Both the position numbers and the translations under genes were made by a program. 64,000 bases of DNA from Ipomoea triloba (Eukaryota > Streptophyta > Magnoliopsida > Solanales > Convolvulaceae): the NCBI RefSeq assembly GCF_003576645.1, contig NC_044924.1, forward strand, positions 30,759,490 to 30,823,489, read 5' to 3'. The notes under the pieces were generated by a model that made no database searches, was not told the DNA's origin, and worked only from the letters and a program-made list of their open reading frames with translations. Below, piece after piece: positions 13,087-25,681 of this stretch (positions are counted from its first letter, which is position 1; each line of letters starts with the position of its first letter).

Positions 13087-14146
13087 AAAAACCTGTAGGA
13101 AGTATTAAAATACCAATCCCAACTACAGCTAAAACAGTTTTGTCCCAAATCACCCTAGATACAAATTGGGGAATGCAAATATGAGGCAGATAACCTGTTC
13201 AGCAGTCATAGGCATCAAAAGGAAACATCAAACTCAGAACAAAGGTATTCTACAGTAATCTCAAATCACTTTTGCATTCCCTTATACATTATCACCTTAA
13301 TCACTTCAGTTCATATTATCTAAGAATCAAATTTGTATTCACTAGCATGTACAGTTCATCAAATTTTGAGGTTTATATCATAAACTGTTCTAAACAATAC
13401 TTCATTTTCTTAAGAACTATGAATTCCTTAATGTAAACTATAGCTATTGTATACAGTATAAGAGCTGACACTAGCAAGAACTAATATTATTGTAAAATTT
13501 GAGAACCGTACCTAAATGCTCTGTGTAATCCTTAGGCTGGAATCAATTAGTCCACATATGTAGAACAGATCTAACCTGTGAAACAAAAACAGCACAGAAT
13601 TTAACGAATTCATCAAGAAATTCATTAATTACCAGTAACCGTAGCTCGATTCATTAGATCCACAAATCATAATCGCTGATCATCGGAATCTGCGAATGAA
13701 AACCTAACAATGGGATTCCGGTTGTGGATTTCGCCATCTCTGTGTCGAAGTCTGGGTAGATCGACCGAAGTGGAGCTCATACAGCTCCACTTTAGTACAC
13801 AAAATCGATCTGAACATCGATTTGGTAACCACGATACACAAAATGGAAATAGCACTGCCAGCGTTGGGTTTGGTCTGAAGGGAAATCGCAGATGCAACGA
13901 CACGATAGCTCTGCGTTTTTTTTTTTGGGTCCAAAATTGTTTAGCTAATGGATTATTATATATATATATATAATATTAGGTAATTATATAATATTAGGTA
14001 ATTATATATTTATGTGATTTTGATTACTTTTTGTGTTATTTTTTTAATATTTGTGTATCTATGGTACTGATAATAACATCGTAACGGGCAGACTTTGTTG
14101 TTTACTATCGACCTAATAAATAGATTATATTGTTGTAATATTTCAG

Positions 14147-17100
14147 AGAACACAAGCAATGCGCGAATAACGGATACTTATAATAACACTCCAAACAATG
14201 GGAAAGGCGTACAGACGCAAGTTTCGTGCATTTCCGCTGTTTTTAAGAATACAACCAATTCACCTTTGAGCATCCTGACTAACAGTAAGTTCTTATATCT
14301 TTTAATTTATTATAACCATTCATTTGTAGAGAAATTGTAGACATTGTTGTAATATTACAAACAACGTATTTGACTCAACGACATGATAATTTTCAGGTGG
14401 TAACTTAATCAAATCCAGTATTATTTGCATGAATAACACATCAGAGACGTCACATGAGTTAAAAGGTATGCGGAAATTCATTTCGTACACGAGATTTATT
14501 CCATATTAATAAATTTTAATAACGGTTCTATAAATGTTTTTAAGAATTATATTATGTGTTGACCGACTTGGATATATTGAATAGGATTGAAGAAAAAACA
14601 AAAAATCCCGTTACACGATTTGACTAATGGTTAGTTATCAATTCTGTCCATATTATTATGTCATAATAAATACATTTTTCGCATGCATCAATTGAGATAT
14701 TTTTTGCATGTTCAAAGGGGACCCCACTAAACGCCGGTTTCATGGAATGGTATACCCGACGCAGTCAAACAACGGGACCCCGTACACCAATGATGGACCT
14801 TTGTCAAATTCTGCTCTAACAAGAGTGAACGGTACTCTAACCGATGTCTCAAGAGGTTAGTTATTCTACTTCATAATGTGTACAATCTTTTTATATCCAA
14901 TTGCATGAAGTACAATCTGTTTGAATTGAAAGACACGTGAACTGTTTCTATCTGTTAAATACTAATTTATTTCAGGATTGCAATTCTGTATCCTACAACA
15001 CTCTGAATCAAAATAAATGCCATATGTACTCTACGTGTAGAAAATTAAGTTAACATTATTATATGTTACTGTATTATTAGGTAGTTCGGATAGGGTCATT
15101 TAGTTTTATTATGTGTATAGTAATCCCTTATTAGATATTATTAGCAATGATACATGGTTAAATAATGTTGAATAACGCTTTTCATTTGTACAACAGCTAT
15201 AGAAACTGGCAAAAGCCATGTCAATCATACAGTTGATGACCATTTAGTAGTTCGCAATCTAGCACAAGATTTCTCCCAGGCAGACAACGAACATGAACAA
15301 CTGCCGCTACCCAATGAAGGTACGTATGATTGCGTTATTAACTATTTATTCGAAATTTCATAAATACTTGCCTACAATTGTTTAGTTCATTGGTTCAGAA
15401 AATATCAATGAATTGTTATTAGTGCATTTAGCATAATAAATGCCATATTTTCATTCGGCAAAACATGTGATATAATATTGTTATTTAGTTAATGCTCATA
15501 TTCGATTGTTTTTTATTGTGTCATTTTGCAAACAGAATCACACTTCAACAGTAATGAACACCCTACATGTCAATGCTTTGAACCAGACAATGAGTTGGTT
15601 ATACCACCAACACCAACTCTTGGTATGCTATTGTAATTGCAGACTTCAAAATTAATTTTTATTAATTTTTTACACTTTATTTAATCAAATTGCATTATAT
15701 ATCTTAGATGATTGCATTTTTGCAGTTGCCTACATGGATATTGGTGACCCAAACAATATATGCGAACACTGCAACGCAATCTATTGGTTTGAGGAGCGTG
15801 TTAATAAGGCTGTGCGTAGCGGAACAACTAAATATTCAACGTTCTACGGTCATGGGAAGATCAAACTACCCAAAATGTCTTTACCTCCAAAAAGGATTTT
15901 CAACTTATTCTTTGAAAGAGGCACCAAACGGAATGAATTTTTAAAACACATAAGGAGGTACAATAACATGTTTTCTTTTACGTCGTTGGGGGCTAAGGTA
16001 GATAAATCCATCAACCTTGGGAATTGCCCACCGATATTTAGGATAAATGGGCAAAATTACCATTTAATGGGAGGACTACTGCCAGATGTTGGTAAGAGCC
16101 CGAAGTTTGCTCAGTTATACATCCATGACACGGAGAACGAGGTAGAGAACCGCATCAATGCATTCAGGTATTAAAATTTTGTATTTGTTGTATAACCTCA
16201 TCGATTACTTTTTACTTCCACAAAATTATTACAAGAATCTCTTTAACTAATGTATTCCTATTGATCAAATAGTGGTGCTGAAATGAAGGACAAAACGCAT
16301 GTTGATATAGTTCAAGATATCAAGCAAGATCTAGATGAGCACAATGTGTTGGTGCAATCTTTTCGATAGGCAAAAGCTCAGATTGACAACAATCCACAAG
16401 TAAATTTTAAGATGAGGCTGATTGGTAGGCGGCAGAGTGATGCCAGAACATACAATTTGCCCACTGCTTCTGAGGTTGCTGCTTTAATTGTTGGCGATCT
16501 AGACCCTACACTAGGGCAACGAGATATAATAGTGGAGACAAAGGCCGGGTCACTTAAGAGAATAAACGAGCTCAATCCAGCATACTTGCCGTTGCAATAT
16601 CCTATTTTGTTCCCGTTAGGCGAAGATGGTTATCGTGAAGATATCCAGTACTGTACTACAGCTACAAAAACAACTGGCGCTAGGGTTCGTGTTTCCCAGC
16701 GGGAATATTTTGCTTACAGAATCCACGACAGGTTCAGTGAACTGTCAACAATGTTATATGCGAGACGACTGTATCAACAGTTCCTGGTTGATGCTTACAC
16801 CATGGTGGAATCCGGCAGGTTACTTTACATTCGCAATAATCAGAAGGCATTGCGGTGTGAGGCATACAAGGGGCTGACTGATGCTCTGACTAGGGGGGAG
16901 GTTGATACAAACAAGCAAGGTAAGAGGATCATATTACCTTCGACTTTCACAGGGGGTGCTCGATATATGATACAGAATTATCAGGATGCAATGGCCATTT
17001 GCAGACATAAGGGGTATCCTAACTTATTTATAACATTCACATGCAATCCTAAGTGGCCTGAGATTCAAAGATTTATGGACAAATGCAACCTCAATGCAGA

Positions 17101-20100
17101 AGATAGGCCAGACATTGTATCTAGAGTCTTCAAGATGAAGTTGGATGCTTTAGTGAAAGAGATACGCAATGGCAAGCTATTTGGTATTGTAACCGCAGGT
17201 ATTTCATAAAATTATTTTAATGCCTTCTTTAAATATGACAATAAAAAAGAATTGACTATGTATATGCTCTTTCTATTTACCATATGTGTTCTGATTTTTG
17301 TTTTTTTTTTTTTTTGGTTATACAGTGGTGTATACTATAGAATTTCATAAACGTGGGTTACCACACGCTCACATACTCATATTCCTAGAAAGATTGACCG
17401 AAGGCTTTTCAGCTAATCACATGGATGAGTTCATATCTGCCGAAATACCTAACAAGGAACAAGACTATGAGTATTATAAAGCTGTTGGGGAATTTATGAT
17501 GCACGGGCCATGTGGACAAGAAAGACCTAAATCTCCGTGCATGGTCAATAAAAAGTGCTCTAAACATTTTCCCAAAAAATTTGTTGAGGTATCCACATTG
17601 GATGATGACGGTTACCCAATCTACAGGCGTCGTGACAATGGTGCAACAGTCGAAAGAAATGGGGTGCATTTGGACAGCAGGTACTGTGTTCCGCACAATA
17701 GATATCTACTGTTGAAATACAAGGCACATATAAACGTTGAATGGTGCAACCAATCAAGATCAATCAAATATTTGTTCAAGTATGTCAACAAAGGGAATGA
17801 TAGGGTGACTGCTGAATTCTACAAGACCACAAATGATGAAAACGAAAATGTAGCCGTGGATGAAATTACAATGTATTACGACTGTCGATACGTGTCCGCG
17901 TGCGAGGCAGCTTGGCGATTGTTGAGTTTCGATGTACAGCTTAGGCACCCCCCCGTTGAGAGACTAAGCTTCCATTTGCCAGACTGCCAAACAGTTGTTT
18001 TTGAGGATGATGATAGGATTGAAAATGTGCTTAATAGACCGACTGTCAATCAAAGTATGTTCACCGCATGGTTTGATGCTAACAAGAAATATGCATCTGC
18101 TAAAGAGTTGGCTTATATTGACATGCCAAGTAAATTTGTGTGGAAGAAAGATATTAGGGAATGACATCCTAGGAAGAGGGGTTTCTCTATTGGACGCATA
18201 TTTTTTGTACCTCCTGGTAGTGGTGAAGTTTACTACTTGAGATGTCTTTTAAACGTAGTCCGTGGTCCGACGAGTTTTCAAGACATCAAGACAGTTCAAG
18301 GTGTTGTATACCCAACTTTTAGAGATGCATGCTATGCTAGAGGGCTGCTAGACGATGATAGAGAATACATTGATGCAATTAATGAAGCAAGTAATTGGTC
18401 TACTGCCCAATCTTTGAGGAAATTATTTGTCATATTACTCACTGCAAACTTGGTGAATCGACCTGAGAATGTGTGGAATCACGTCTGGCACCATCTATGT
18501 GAGGATTGCCAATATAACAGGAGATTAGTGCTGAAAGACATGGGTAATTTCTTAATTCCATTTCAAGTCATATAGTTGACATAACGATTAATGTTTTGCT
18601 CTATCGTGAATAAGATATCTATGTCTTATTTTTAAAACTGCAGGGTTGCGATTGTCTGATGATGAGAAGAAAAACCTAGGTCTTCTTGAACTAGAGCTTT
18701 TATTGCAGCTGTACAACAAGTGTTTGAAAGATTACCCGCAAATGCCAAATCCAAATTATGATGATGCATTATTGGCTAACAATCGATTGCTGTTTGATGA
18801 GCTTAACTACGACAGGCAGGCTATGAGAGAAGAAAGTGAGAAGATGGAGAGTCAATTAACTGATGAGCAGTTTGTTGTATACGACACCATTCTAAGTGAT
18901 ATACAAAATCAAAGTGGGGGGTTGTTCTTTGTATATGGTTATGGAGGTACAGGAAAAACGTTTGTTTGGAAAGCATTATCTTCGAAGATAAGATCGGCAG
19001 GTGATATTGTACTGAATGTTGCATCAAGTGGTATTGCATCATTACTACTCCCAGGAGGTCAAACAGCTCACTCAAGGTTCGCCATTCCAATTGCAGTTAA
19101 CGAGGATTCCACGTGCAACATTAGTCAAGGTAGTCAACTGGCCGAACTGCTAATCCAAGCCAAGCTAATCATATGGGATGAAGCACCCATGATGCACAAA
19201 CACTGTTTTGAGGCTCTGGATAAGACAATGCGAGACCTTATGCGGTATAGCGATCCTCAGAGCGTGCATAAGACATTTGGCGGGAAGACAGTGGTATTAG
19301 GGGGTGACTTCAGGCAGATATTACCGGTCGTTCCTAAAGGCTCTCGGCAAGATATTGTGTCTGCTGCAATCAACTCATCTTACCTGTGGGAGTCATGCCG
19401 AGTACTACGCCTGACAAAGAACCTGCGTCTTAGAACACTTGATGCGTCTGCCAATAAACTGCATATTGAACAGTTTGCTGCTTGGTTGGCTGATATAGGA
19501 AATGGAACTTTAGGCGGACGTAATGATGGCCATGCAAAAGTTGAAATACCGAAAGAAATGTTATTGCCATCAGATGGTGACTACATATCTACAATAGTGG
19601 ATAGTGTATTCCCTATGTTCAGGCAGGGCGGATCAGACTTTCAACAAATGGAGAATCGTGCCATACTTGCGCCAACACTAGATGTGGTCAATGTGGTAAA
19701 TGAGTATATGAGTGATTTGCATGTTGTTGAGAGCCATACATACCTAAGTTGCGACAGTGTTTGTAAGTCTGACTCAACGAATGGTATACTATATGATATG
19801 CACACTCCAGAATTTTTAAACGGGGGTATACTATATGATATGCACACTCCAGAATTTTTAAACGGGTTGAAAGCTTCGGGCATACCCAACCACTCTTTAA
19901 CTTTGAAGATTGGGTCTCCCGTAATGTTGTTGAGAAATATAGATCACTCAATGGGACTTTGTAATGGTACAAGATGAAATATAGATCACTCAATGGGACT
20001 TTGTAATGGTACAAGATTGATCATTACTAACTCAATGGGACTTTGTAATGGTACAAGATTGATCATTACTAAGTTATCTGATCATGTTGTAGAAGCAAAG

Positions 20101-20430
20101 ATTGTCAGAGGCCACAGTGCCGGTAATGTCGTGTTGATACCAAGGATGTCCATGACTCCAACTGATACAAGATTGCCATTTAAATTTCAAAGAAGGCAAT
20201 TTCCCCTAATGCTGTCATATGCAATGACTATCAACAAGAGCCAAGGACAGACTTTAACACACGTCGGGCTACTACTAAAGAAACCCGTATTTGTTCATGG
20301 TCAACTATATGTGGCTGCTTCAAGGATTAGTAACCCTTCTGGGTTAAAAATTCTAATACCCAATGAAGGAGGTAAGAGTAGTAACTACACTACCAATGTT
20401 GTGTACCATGAAGTTTTTAATAATTTGTAA
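14147..20430 (+). pseudogene. Helitron Rep/PIF1-type helicase gene with nonsense mutations
   Basis: Exons that fit in phase: 14147-14284, 14397-14465, 14585-14629, 14718-14855, 15197-15319, 15536-15622, 15726-16167, 16273-17198, 17326-18543, 18644-20430. The first exon is not identified. Early exons are low complexity with PLxxLTN-like motifs. Exon 7 has a CxxC-type finger (ICEHCNAIYW). The Rep part has the HUH motif FHKRGLPHAHIL (about 17340-17380) and the downstream tyrosine pair in KYLFKYVNKG. The helicase part has Walker A GYGGTGKTF (about 18937-18963) and Walker B IIWDEAPM, and ends with GQLYVAASR. Rep/helicase proteins nick and unwind DNA for rolling-circle transposition. Lesions: TAG at 16367-16369, TGA in place of the expected Trp at 18162-18164, and TGA at 19975-19977 made by a 42-bp duplication. 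Two true nonsense codons make it inactive. Confidence 0.9.
19783..20074 (+). repeat. Cluster of three exact 42-bp tandem duplications inside the helicase exon
   Basis: The units begin at 19783 and 19825 (in-frame repeat of GILYDMHTPEFLNG), at 19935 and 19977, and at 19990 and 20032. Each has a period of exactly 42 bp and about 40 identical bases. The second one creates TGA at 19975. Without them the protein would read straight through the conserved helicase segment NIDHSMGLCNGTRLIITKL. They are likely assembly artefacts; see findings. Confidence 0.9.
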
Positions 20431-20595
20431 ATTTCCTTTACAAATTAATGTTTTGTACTATAAAGTATTTCTTTTATAATGTTTTTTTAAATTAGCTCCT
20501 ATTACATAAATTACAACATATAAACAAAGTTAGTTCTATGGATTATATCATTGTAAACTACGTAATAAAATCACATAACAATATTTAACTTTAGA

Positions 20596-20622
20596 CCGTG
20601 CATCGCACGGGTATAATACTAG
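20596..20622 (+). other. Helitron 3' terminus: hairpin plus CTAG
   Basis: Stem CCGTGC (20596-20601) pairs with GCACGG (20605-20610) around loop ATC. GTATAATACTAG follows and the target T is at 20623. This is the transposition terminator signal of Helitrons. Confidence 0.9.
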
Positions 20623-20640
20623 TATATATATATATATATA

Positions 20641-20914
20641 GAGGGTCATAATCAGGTGTGGTCGTGCCTTCCCGTGCGGTTTACACCACTGAATGTTAAG
20701 AAATACACCACACAAATATACACTATTAGGTACACATCACCAAAAATACACCACTACGTATGAAAAAATACACCACACAGTGTTAAGAAATGCACAATTA
20801 GAAACAGGGGAGTTATGATGTGTTTTTATGCATTTTCATTGTGGTGCATTTCTTAACATATTGAGTGGTGTAAATCGCACGGCCGCACGGGAAGGCACGG
20901 CCACATTTGAACAG

Positions 20915-20921
<7 letters not shown>
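20641..20921. mobile_element. Foldback MITE between TA repeats
   Basis: Inverted arms of about 50 bp: GTGCCTTCCCGTGCGGTTTA near 20665-20684 is mirrored by a right arm near 20872-20905 containing CGCACGGGAAGGCAC. CACCACT and AAGAAAT elements are mirrored further in. It lies between (TA)n tracts (20623-20640 and 20922-20957), which suggests insertion into TA. It sits directly against the Helitron 3' end. Confidence 0.75.
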
Positions 20922-20957
<36 letters not shown>

Positions 20958-20959
<2 letters not shown>

Positions 20960-21565
20960 CTTTAACAATGATTATTTTAGTAGAACATTGTGTAGTTAGT
21001 TGAATATAATGACTTGTTCTATGGTCTTGTATGCTGGATAATAGTGGGATAATTTTCTAATGGGGATGGCAAGCCTTATTCAAAATATTTTTTTATCAGT
21101 TATTATAACCAACAGTTTACCAAAGTTATAACCAATGAAATATTATCACATTCTTGGCAAGGTTCACTTTTAATTCCTGATACATAATCAAATGAGAATG
21201 AGAGTTCATTGCCTTAACGATATTCTGTATGCTTAATTTTGGAATCACAGATAGAAGTTGTCTAAAGTCTACAAAATACAACAATTTTTTTTCTCTAATG
21301 GTGCATCTAAAATAAATGGTTTGTTAAATCTCAAAATACGGCACAAGCTTTTATCCAAAACTTTAAATCAATATTTATGCATCATTGAAGCTTTCATACA
21401 ATTTGCTATGTGATAGATTAAATTAATTCGGGTAGTCCGAATTAATTAACTCAATAATTAAAAGGAATAAATGAATATGATAAAAGAACAAATGTAAAGA
21501 CAAGAATATTGGTCGTGGAGACAAAGCTTGTATTAAGACTTGACAAAGAGGATTTGAGATCTCTT
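20958..21565. other. AT-rich spacer without recognisable features
   Basis: No gene-like frame, terminal repeat or RNA gene is visible. It is the insertion background of the LINE that follows. Confidence 0.4.
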
Positions 21566-21582
21566 AACATGACAACAATGAC

Positions 21583-21880
21583 AGATGCTCGAGGTGGTTA
21601 CTCGTGCTGCTGCAAATGGTGTGACTCTTTCTCCATTTGGGATACTCATTCAGGAAATTAAGATGTTGATTCAGCAGCTTCCTCAAGTTAGTTTTGTGTT
21701 TGTTCCTCGAACTGGAAATGGATCTGCTCATGTTTTAGCACGAAAAGCTCTTTGTAATCCAGGGGTAGAAAGGATCGAATGGTCTGATTCTATTCCTTCT
21801 TTTCTGTCTGTTTCAGTTTGTAAGGATACTGGTAATGCTTAATATACGATTTCATTTTGGTTTTCAAAAAAAAAAAAAAA
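21583..21880 (+). mobile_element. 5'-truncated LINE (L1-type) 3' end with target-site duplication
   Basis: The frame from 21585 reads SPFGILIQEIKML, SFVFVPRTGNGSAHVLARKAL and VERIEWSDSIPSFL. This is the C-terminal RNase H-like domain of plant non-LTR retrotransposons, which removes RNA from RNA-DNA hybrids. It ends with a short 3' UTR and a poly(A) tail at about 21866-21880. The 17-bp target duplication AACATGACAACAATGAC flanks it exactly (21566-21582 and 21881-21897). Only about 300 bp of the element entered, so it cannot move. Confidence 0.92.
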
Positions 21881-21999
21881 AACATGACAACAATGACTAA
21901 ATTTATACTAATCCGCTTTCTAACTACCCCACAAGAATAAGGTAGGTGGTTGGGACCTCTTGAGCGAGTCCATGCACCTCCCAAACACCTACTCACTAT

Positions 22000-23290
22000 C
22001 CAGTAGCCACCCCTAGACCACGGGAAGGCTCGGCCTCGTGGTCCTGGTCGTGTATGTTGATAAGTATTGGACTTGGTCCTGGACCCCAAGGCATCGGGCT
22101 CGGCTTCGAGCATTGAGCTCGACCCTTGAGGCCACGAGGCTGGGTGAGGGGCCAGATTTGGGTTGGACCGGGTTGCCTCGTTTCCTTACCTCGGGTCAGT
22201 TTGCTCTGGACCTACTTCCAATATATCCCTCATCAGTCCTCCACTCTCCGAGTTGCGAGTCATCGTCAGAGTAATTTTGAGCTAAATCTAATCCGATCTC
22301 CACAAAAATTGTTTACCTATTGTAGCCTTCGCTCGTTCACCGTGACTAGTCTCGTGTATCTCGAGCTTGGTTCACCGTCTCCTTGACCGAGTCCACCTCT
22401 TAATTATCGACCTCCACTACCAGCCCCATGATCAGTCTAGAGCTTTGTTGGGGTTGCTTGTTACTCATACATGTCTTGAGCCTTGTGGTTAGCCGCTATT
22501 GGCTTGGCTTTGGGCCTCCTTGAGCTTAGCCGAGCTCACATGGGATGACCTCGATTTTCCTCGGCACAATAATGCTTCATGTGATGAGCTCCCTCTGCCC
22601 TAAGTTAGGGGGTCTTCTTAGTCCGCCAGGCTCATTCGGTCGTCCAAGGAGTCAGACCTCTTTTGCTTCCTTAGGAGATAATTTCGTGGCCTCGATTGAA
22701 GTCTTGGAAGCTAAAGCGATTGTGTTGCATTTGGCTTGAGTGCTCCCCCGGACATTGCGAAGGTCTTCCTCGATCTTAGCTCATTAAATCCTCACATGGT
22801 GCTCCTCTTGGGCGACTCAAAGGTGACCAATCAATGTGCTAAACTCTTGATTTTTCGGGGTCGGCCTCACACCTTGTTGGGGTTTACCGTTGCTTGGCAT
22901 GGCCTCATGCCTCGGGTCAGCCATGGTGCTCACCACCATGTGGTTCTTCAAATGCATGCTTGATTTATATGTGTAATTCTCCCATTTCTCAATTGATCAA
23001 AGCTAAGCTTTTCTTTACTTATTCTACATTTACTTCAATTAAATTGTGCTTGGAATGGCTTCCATTTCAAATTGTATTTGCTTTTCAATTTCCAATATGA
23101 GTAGCTAGATTCACACATGGATTTGGATTGAACTCTCTTGTTGTCGATGCTTGGATGAATTAAATTGTAAATTGGGATGATATGATGCATTAGTTGGGGT
23201 TCTTGTTGTGAGAAGTGCTTATGGGCTCTTGTATAATTAGAGCCCAATTGTACACGAAGATCATGGATGTGTATTGTTGCTATAAGAATA
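22000..23290. repeat. GC-rich repeat block, copy 1 of a segmental duplication
   Basis: About 0.93 kb of GC-rich sequence (22000-22935, with motifs such as GGGCTCGGC, GGCCACGAGG and TCCAATATATCC) is followed by a family gene tail (22936-22990) and a spacer to about 23290. The whole matches 32745-34070. A shorter relative is at 62880-63020. The GC-rich part has no credible protein frame. It may be an old LTR-type element, but no ends were found. Confidence 0.7.
22936..22990 (+). pseudogene. Residual C-terminal tail of a family member
   Basis: CATGTGGTTCTTCAAATGCA followed by TGCTTGA is nearly identical to the last codons (HVVLQMHA, stop) of gene F, and the next bases resemble its 3' UTR. The body of the gene has been replaced by the GC-rich repeat. 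Confidence 0.75.
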
Positions 23291-23298
23291 AGACAACG

Positions 23299-23525
23299 GC
23301 CCTGTTTGGTAAATAACTAGCCTATCAATCAATTTTGGCTTATTTGACCATTATTAATTGTTTGACTTGGTTAAAAATCAATATAAATGTTTGGTTGATA
23401 AGGTTTTTGTAAGTCCAAAATACTAAATTTCAAAATGCTACTGAAAGCAATCTTTTCAATTAGTCTTTTGAGAAAAGAAATTATATCAAACAACTATCAG
23501 CTAACAACTAATTTACCAAACACTT
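23299..23525. mobile_element. Small MITE with TGTTTGGTAAAT ends
   Basis: TGTTTGGTAAAT near 23303 is mirrored by ATTTACCAAACA near 23511-23522. The interior is AT-rich and non-coding. The paralogous spacer at 34060 lacks it, which supports an insertion. The superfamily is not certain. Confidence 0.6.
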
Positions 23526-25614
23526 TTATATTTTGTGTTATACTTAGTTCTTCTTGAATGCATTTGAACTTGGCTATTTGAACTACCTTCCAAAACAGTA
23601 GAGGGATTTTTTCTTTGGGTGAAGGAGAGAGAAGGTTGGAAAGACAAGAAATTGAATTTGTAGGAGAGTTTTTTGTAAAGAAAAAGAGAGAAATATTGTT
23701 AGTGTATGCACCAGCATGTATAGTGGGCCCGTTCCACTCCAAATTTTTTTCTTGTTTTCTCTGTTTTTATTTTATTTTTTTATTATTATTATTATTTTTT
23801 TATCCTCATCCTTCTCTCTTCTATTTGTCCAAAAAACTTGACATTGTTGGTATACGGTTGGCAATGCTATTAGGTGGTTTAATTAGATGGAATATACAGG
23901 CACATATATAAAAAAGGCAGACCTGCAGGTAGTTGAAATTCATTGGAAGTTTCATGGCATATATGCAGTGATGTCAACAACGTTATAGAAACAACATTTG
24001 TGCGTTGAAAACAATGAAGGATGCCTATAAATAAATAAAGAAAAGTTCCATCCACTTCTTTGATTCATTGCATAATTTCCTGGAAATGGGCTTGTTAATT
24101 GTTTAATAGTGTCATTTCGATATATTGTTGATTATACAGATGAAAACAAAGAAGGATGTCTATAACTTCTTCTTCTTCTTCTTTTTTTTTTTTTTTTTTT
24201 TTTTTTGGTACCTTTTTATTGGTTAAATGAACATTCTTTGGCTTTAATAAGGTCCTCTTAGAGGTATGAGTACCTTATCTAGAAAAATTTCAAGACTAGT
24301 GGTTAAGTTTCATTTGTAAAGAGTATTTGGTCATTTATTTCATACCACAAGGTTTCAAGTTTAACTCATTGAGAGAGGTGCTTATTGGTTCTCGATTTGA
24401 GCTGGTCAGCTGTGGACAACATATGATGATTTACTTTCTTATGGTCTTATACTAGTTAAAGTCACAAGACGAATTTTACCTAACATTCAGACATATAAAC
24501 TTTTTCGTAAATCAAAGAGACTAGTTATGGCCACTGAGTGTTGCTCCAAACATCATGCGCAACAACTAAAATGTTATGTTCAGGTGGAGCTCGATCAGAT
24601 CAAAATTAAGAATACTCTAATGTTTAGTGGATAATCATTAGCAAACACTACACAATAATGATACATTAGTTTGAAGGCAAATATAAGTAGAATATGGCTT
24701 ATTGTTAAATTAAAAAATTATATTCAAATCTTTAAATTTTAGAAATATAATACCAAATTCAAGAAAACAACACGATTTTGAGTTTTAAATTAATAGTGAC
24801 TATTAATTTTTTTTTTCAAAAAAAATAATAGTGACTTATTTATATTATTAAAATAATTTTATTAATCATATTTAAATAAAAAGTATTAAGTTTAACATAT
24901 AACAAACAATTATAAGGGACAATGATCATTTTAGTCCCTCAATTGTACTAGAATAGTCAACTGATGAGTACCTTAATTATACATGTGATCTCATTTAACC
25001 ACTAAATTGTTTGTTTGGTGGCCATTTTAGTCTCTCACCTCAAAGAGTTGTTAAAATCATAGGTGATGGAAGGGTAAATATATAAATTCATCCATTTTCT
25101 CTCAATGCATACATCAAATAAGTGAAGAACAAATTTTAAGTCAAAAGCATCATACATTAACTTTGTTTTCTCTGTAAATTCATTAAAATACTCTTTAACG
25201 AATAAAAATGCCTATAGCTAATTGCTTTAAAAAATGATTACGGGAAGCTAATATAGACTAGTATTAAAGTGAAAAAAGCACAATACTTTTAAATCAAGTT
25301 AATTATGATTCTCTTCAACCAAATGTGTATATCCTAGTTAGTACACATTTGTAGGGGTGTGCATTCGGTTAATTGGTCGGTTAATCGAACCAAATTAACC
25401 AAAATTTCTAAACATTTAATCATTAACCGAACTGGAATTTCTTTGACCTAATTAACCGAATCAATTTTTTTTTTTTTTGGATTGATTGATCGGTTAACTA
25501 ATTAACCAATATTTTTAATATTAAAATTTGAAATTCTTAAAATTATAAATAAAAATTAACATTACCTATTACATCAATACATATAAAAATTAATGATTTG
25601 AATTTTTCCACAAG

Positions 25615-25681
<67 letters not shown>

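Larger units (their letters stand above)
9540..13930 (-). pseudogene. Gene fragment apparently captured by the Helitron (minus strand)
   Basis: I do not recognise the parent gene. Read on the minus strand, 13930-13576 resembles a first exon, followed by an acceptor and a short exon at about 13575-13511 ending at AG/GTACGG. Further on, an exon-like piece at about 9800-9705 (again at about 12037-11942) reads LKVRDFGLPQLSFVDATSAVYW. A piece near 9620-9570 reads PDNKDFRAAGGAVLELK and recurs with D changed to E near 12810-12760. The spacing and splice-like borders suggest exons and introns of a host gene carried in the element opposite to the Rep/helicase gene. Exon calls are by eye and may be wrong. 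Confidence 0.4.
5331..20622 (+). mobile_element. RPA-carrying Helitron, probably no longer autonomous
   Basis: The 3' end is clear. A perfect hairpin CCGTGC-ATC-GCACGG lies at 20596-20610, twelve bases before a terminal CTAG (20619-20622), followed by T, as Helitrons require. The 5' end is less sure: TCTATAATAAAA at 5331 is a candidate, but it is preceded by T rather than A. Inside are an RPA1-like gene (5771-8085), a minus-strand captured gene fragment (about 9.5-13.9 kb) and a Rep/PIF1-helicase gene (14147-20430). The Rep/helicase and RPA pairing is typical of plant Helitrons such as Hel-It1. Both genes carry inactivating lesions. About 2.2 kb is doubled around an N at 10579, so the true element is probably near 13 kb. 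Confidence 0.85.
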
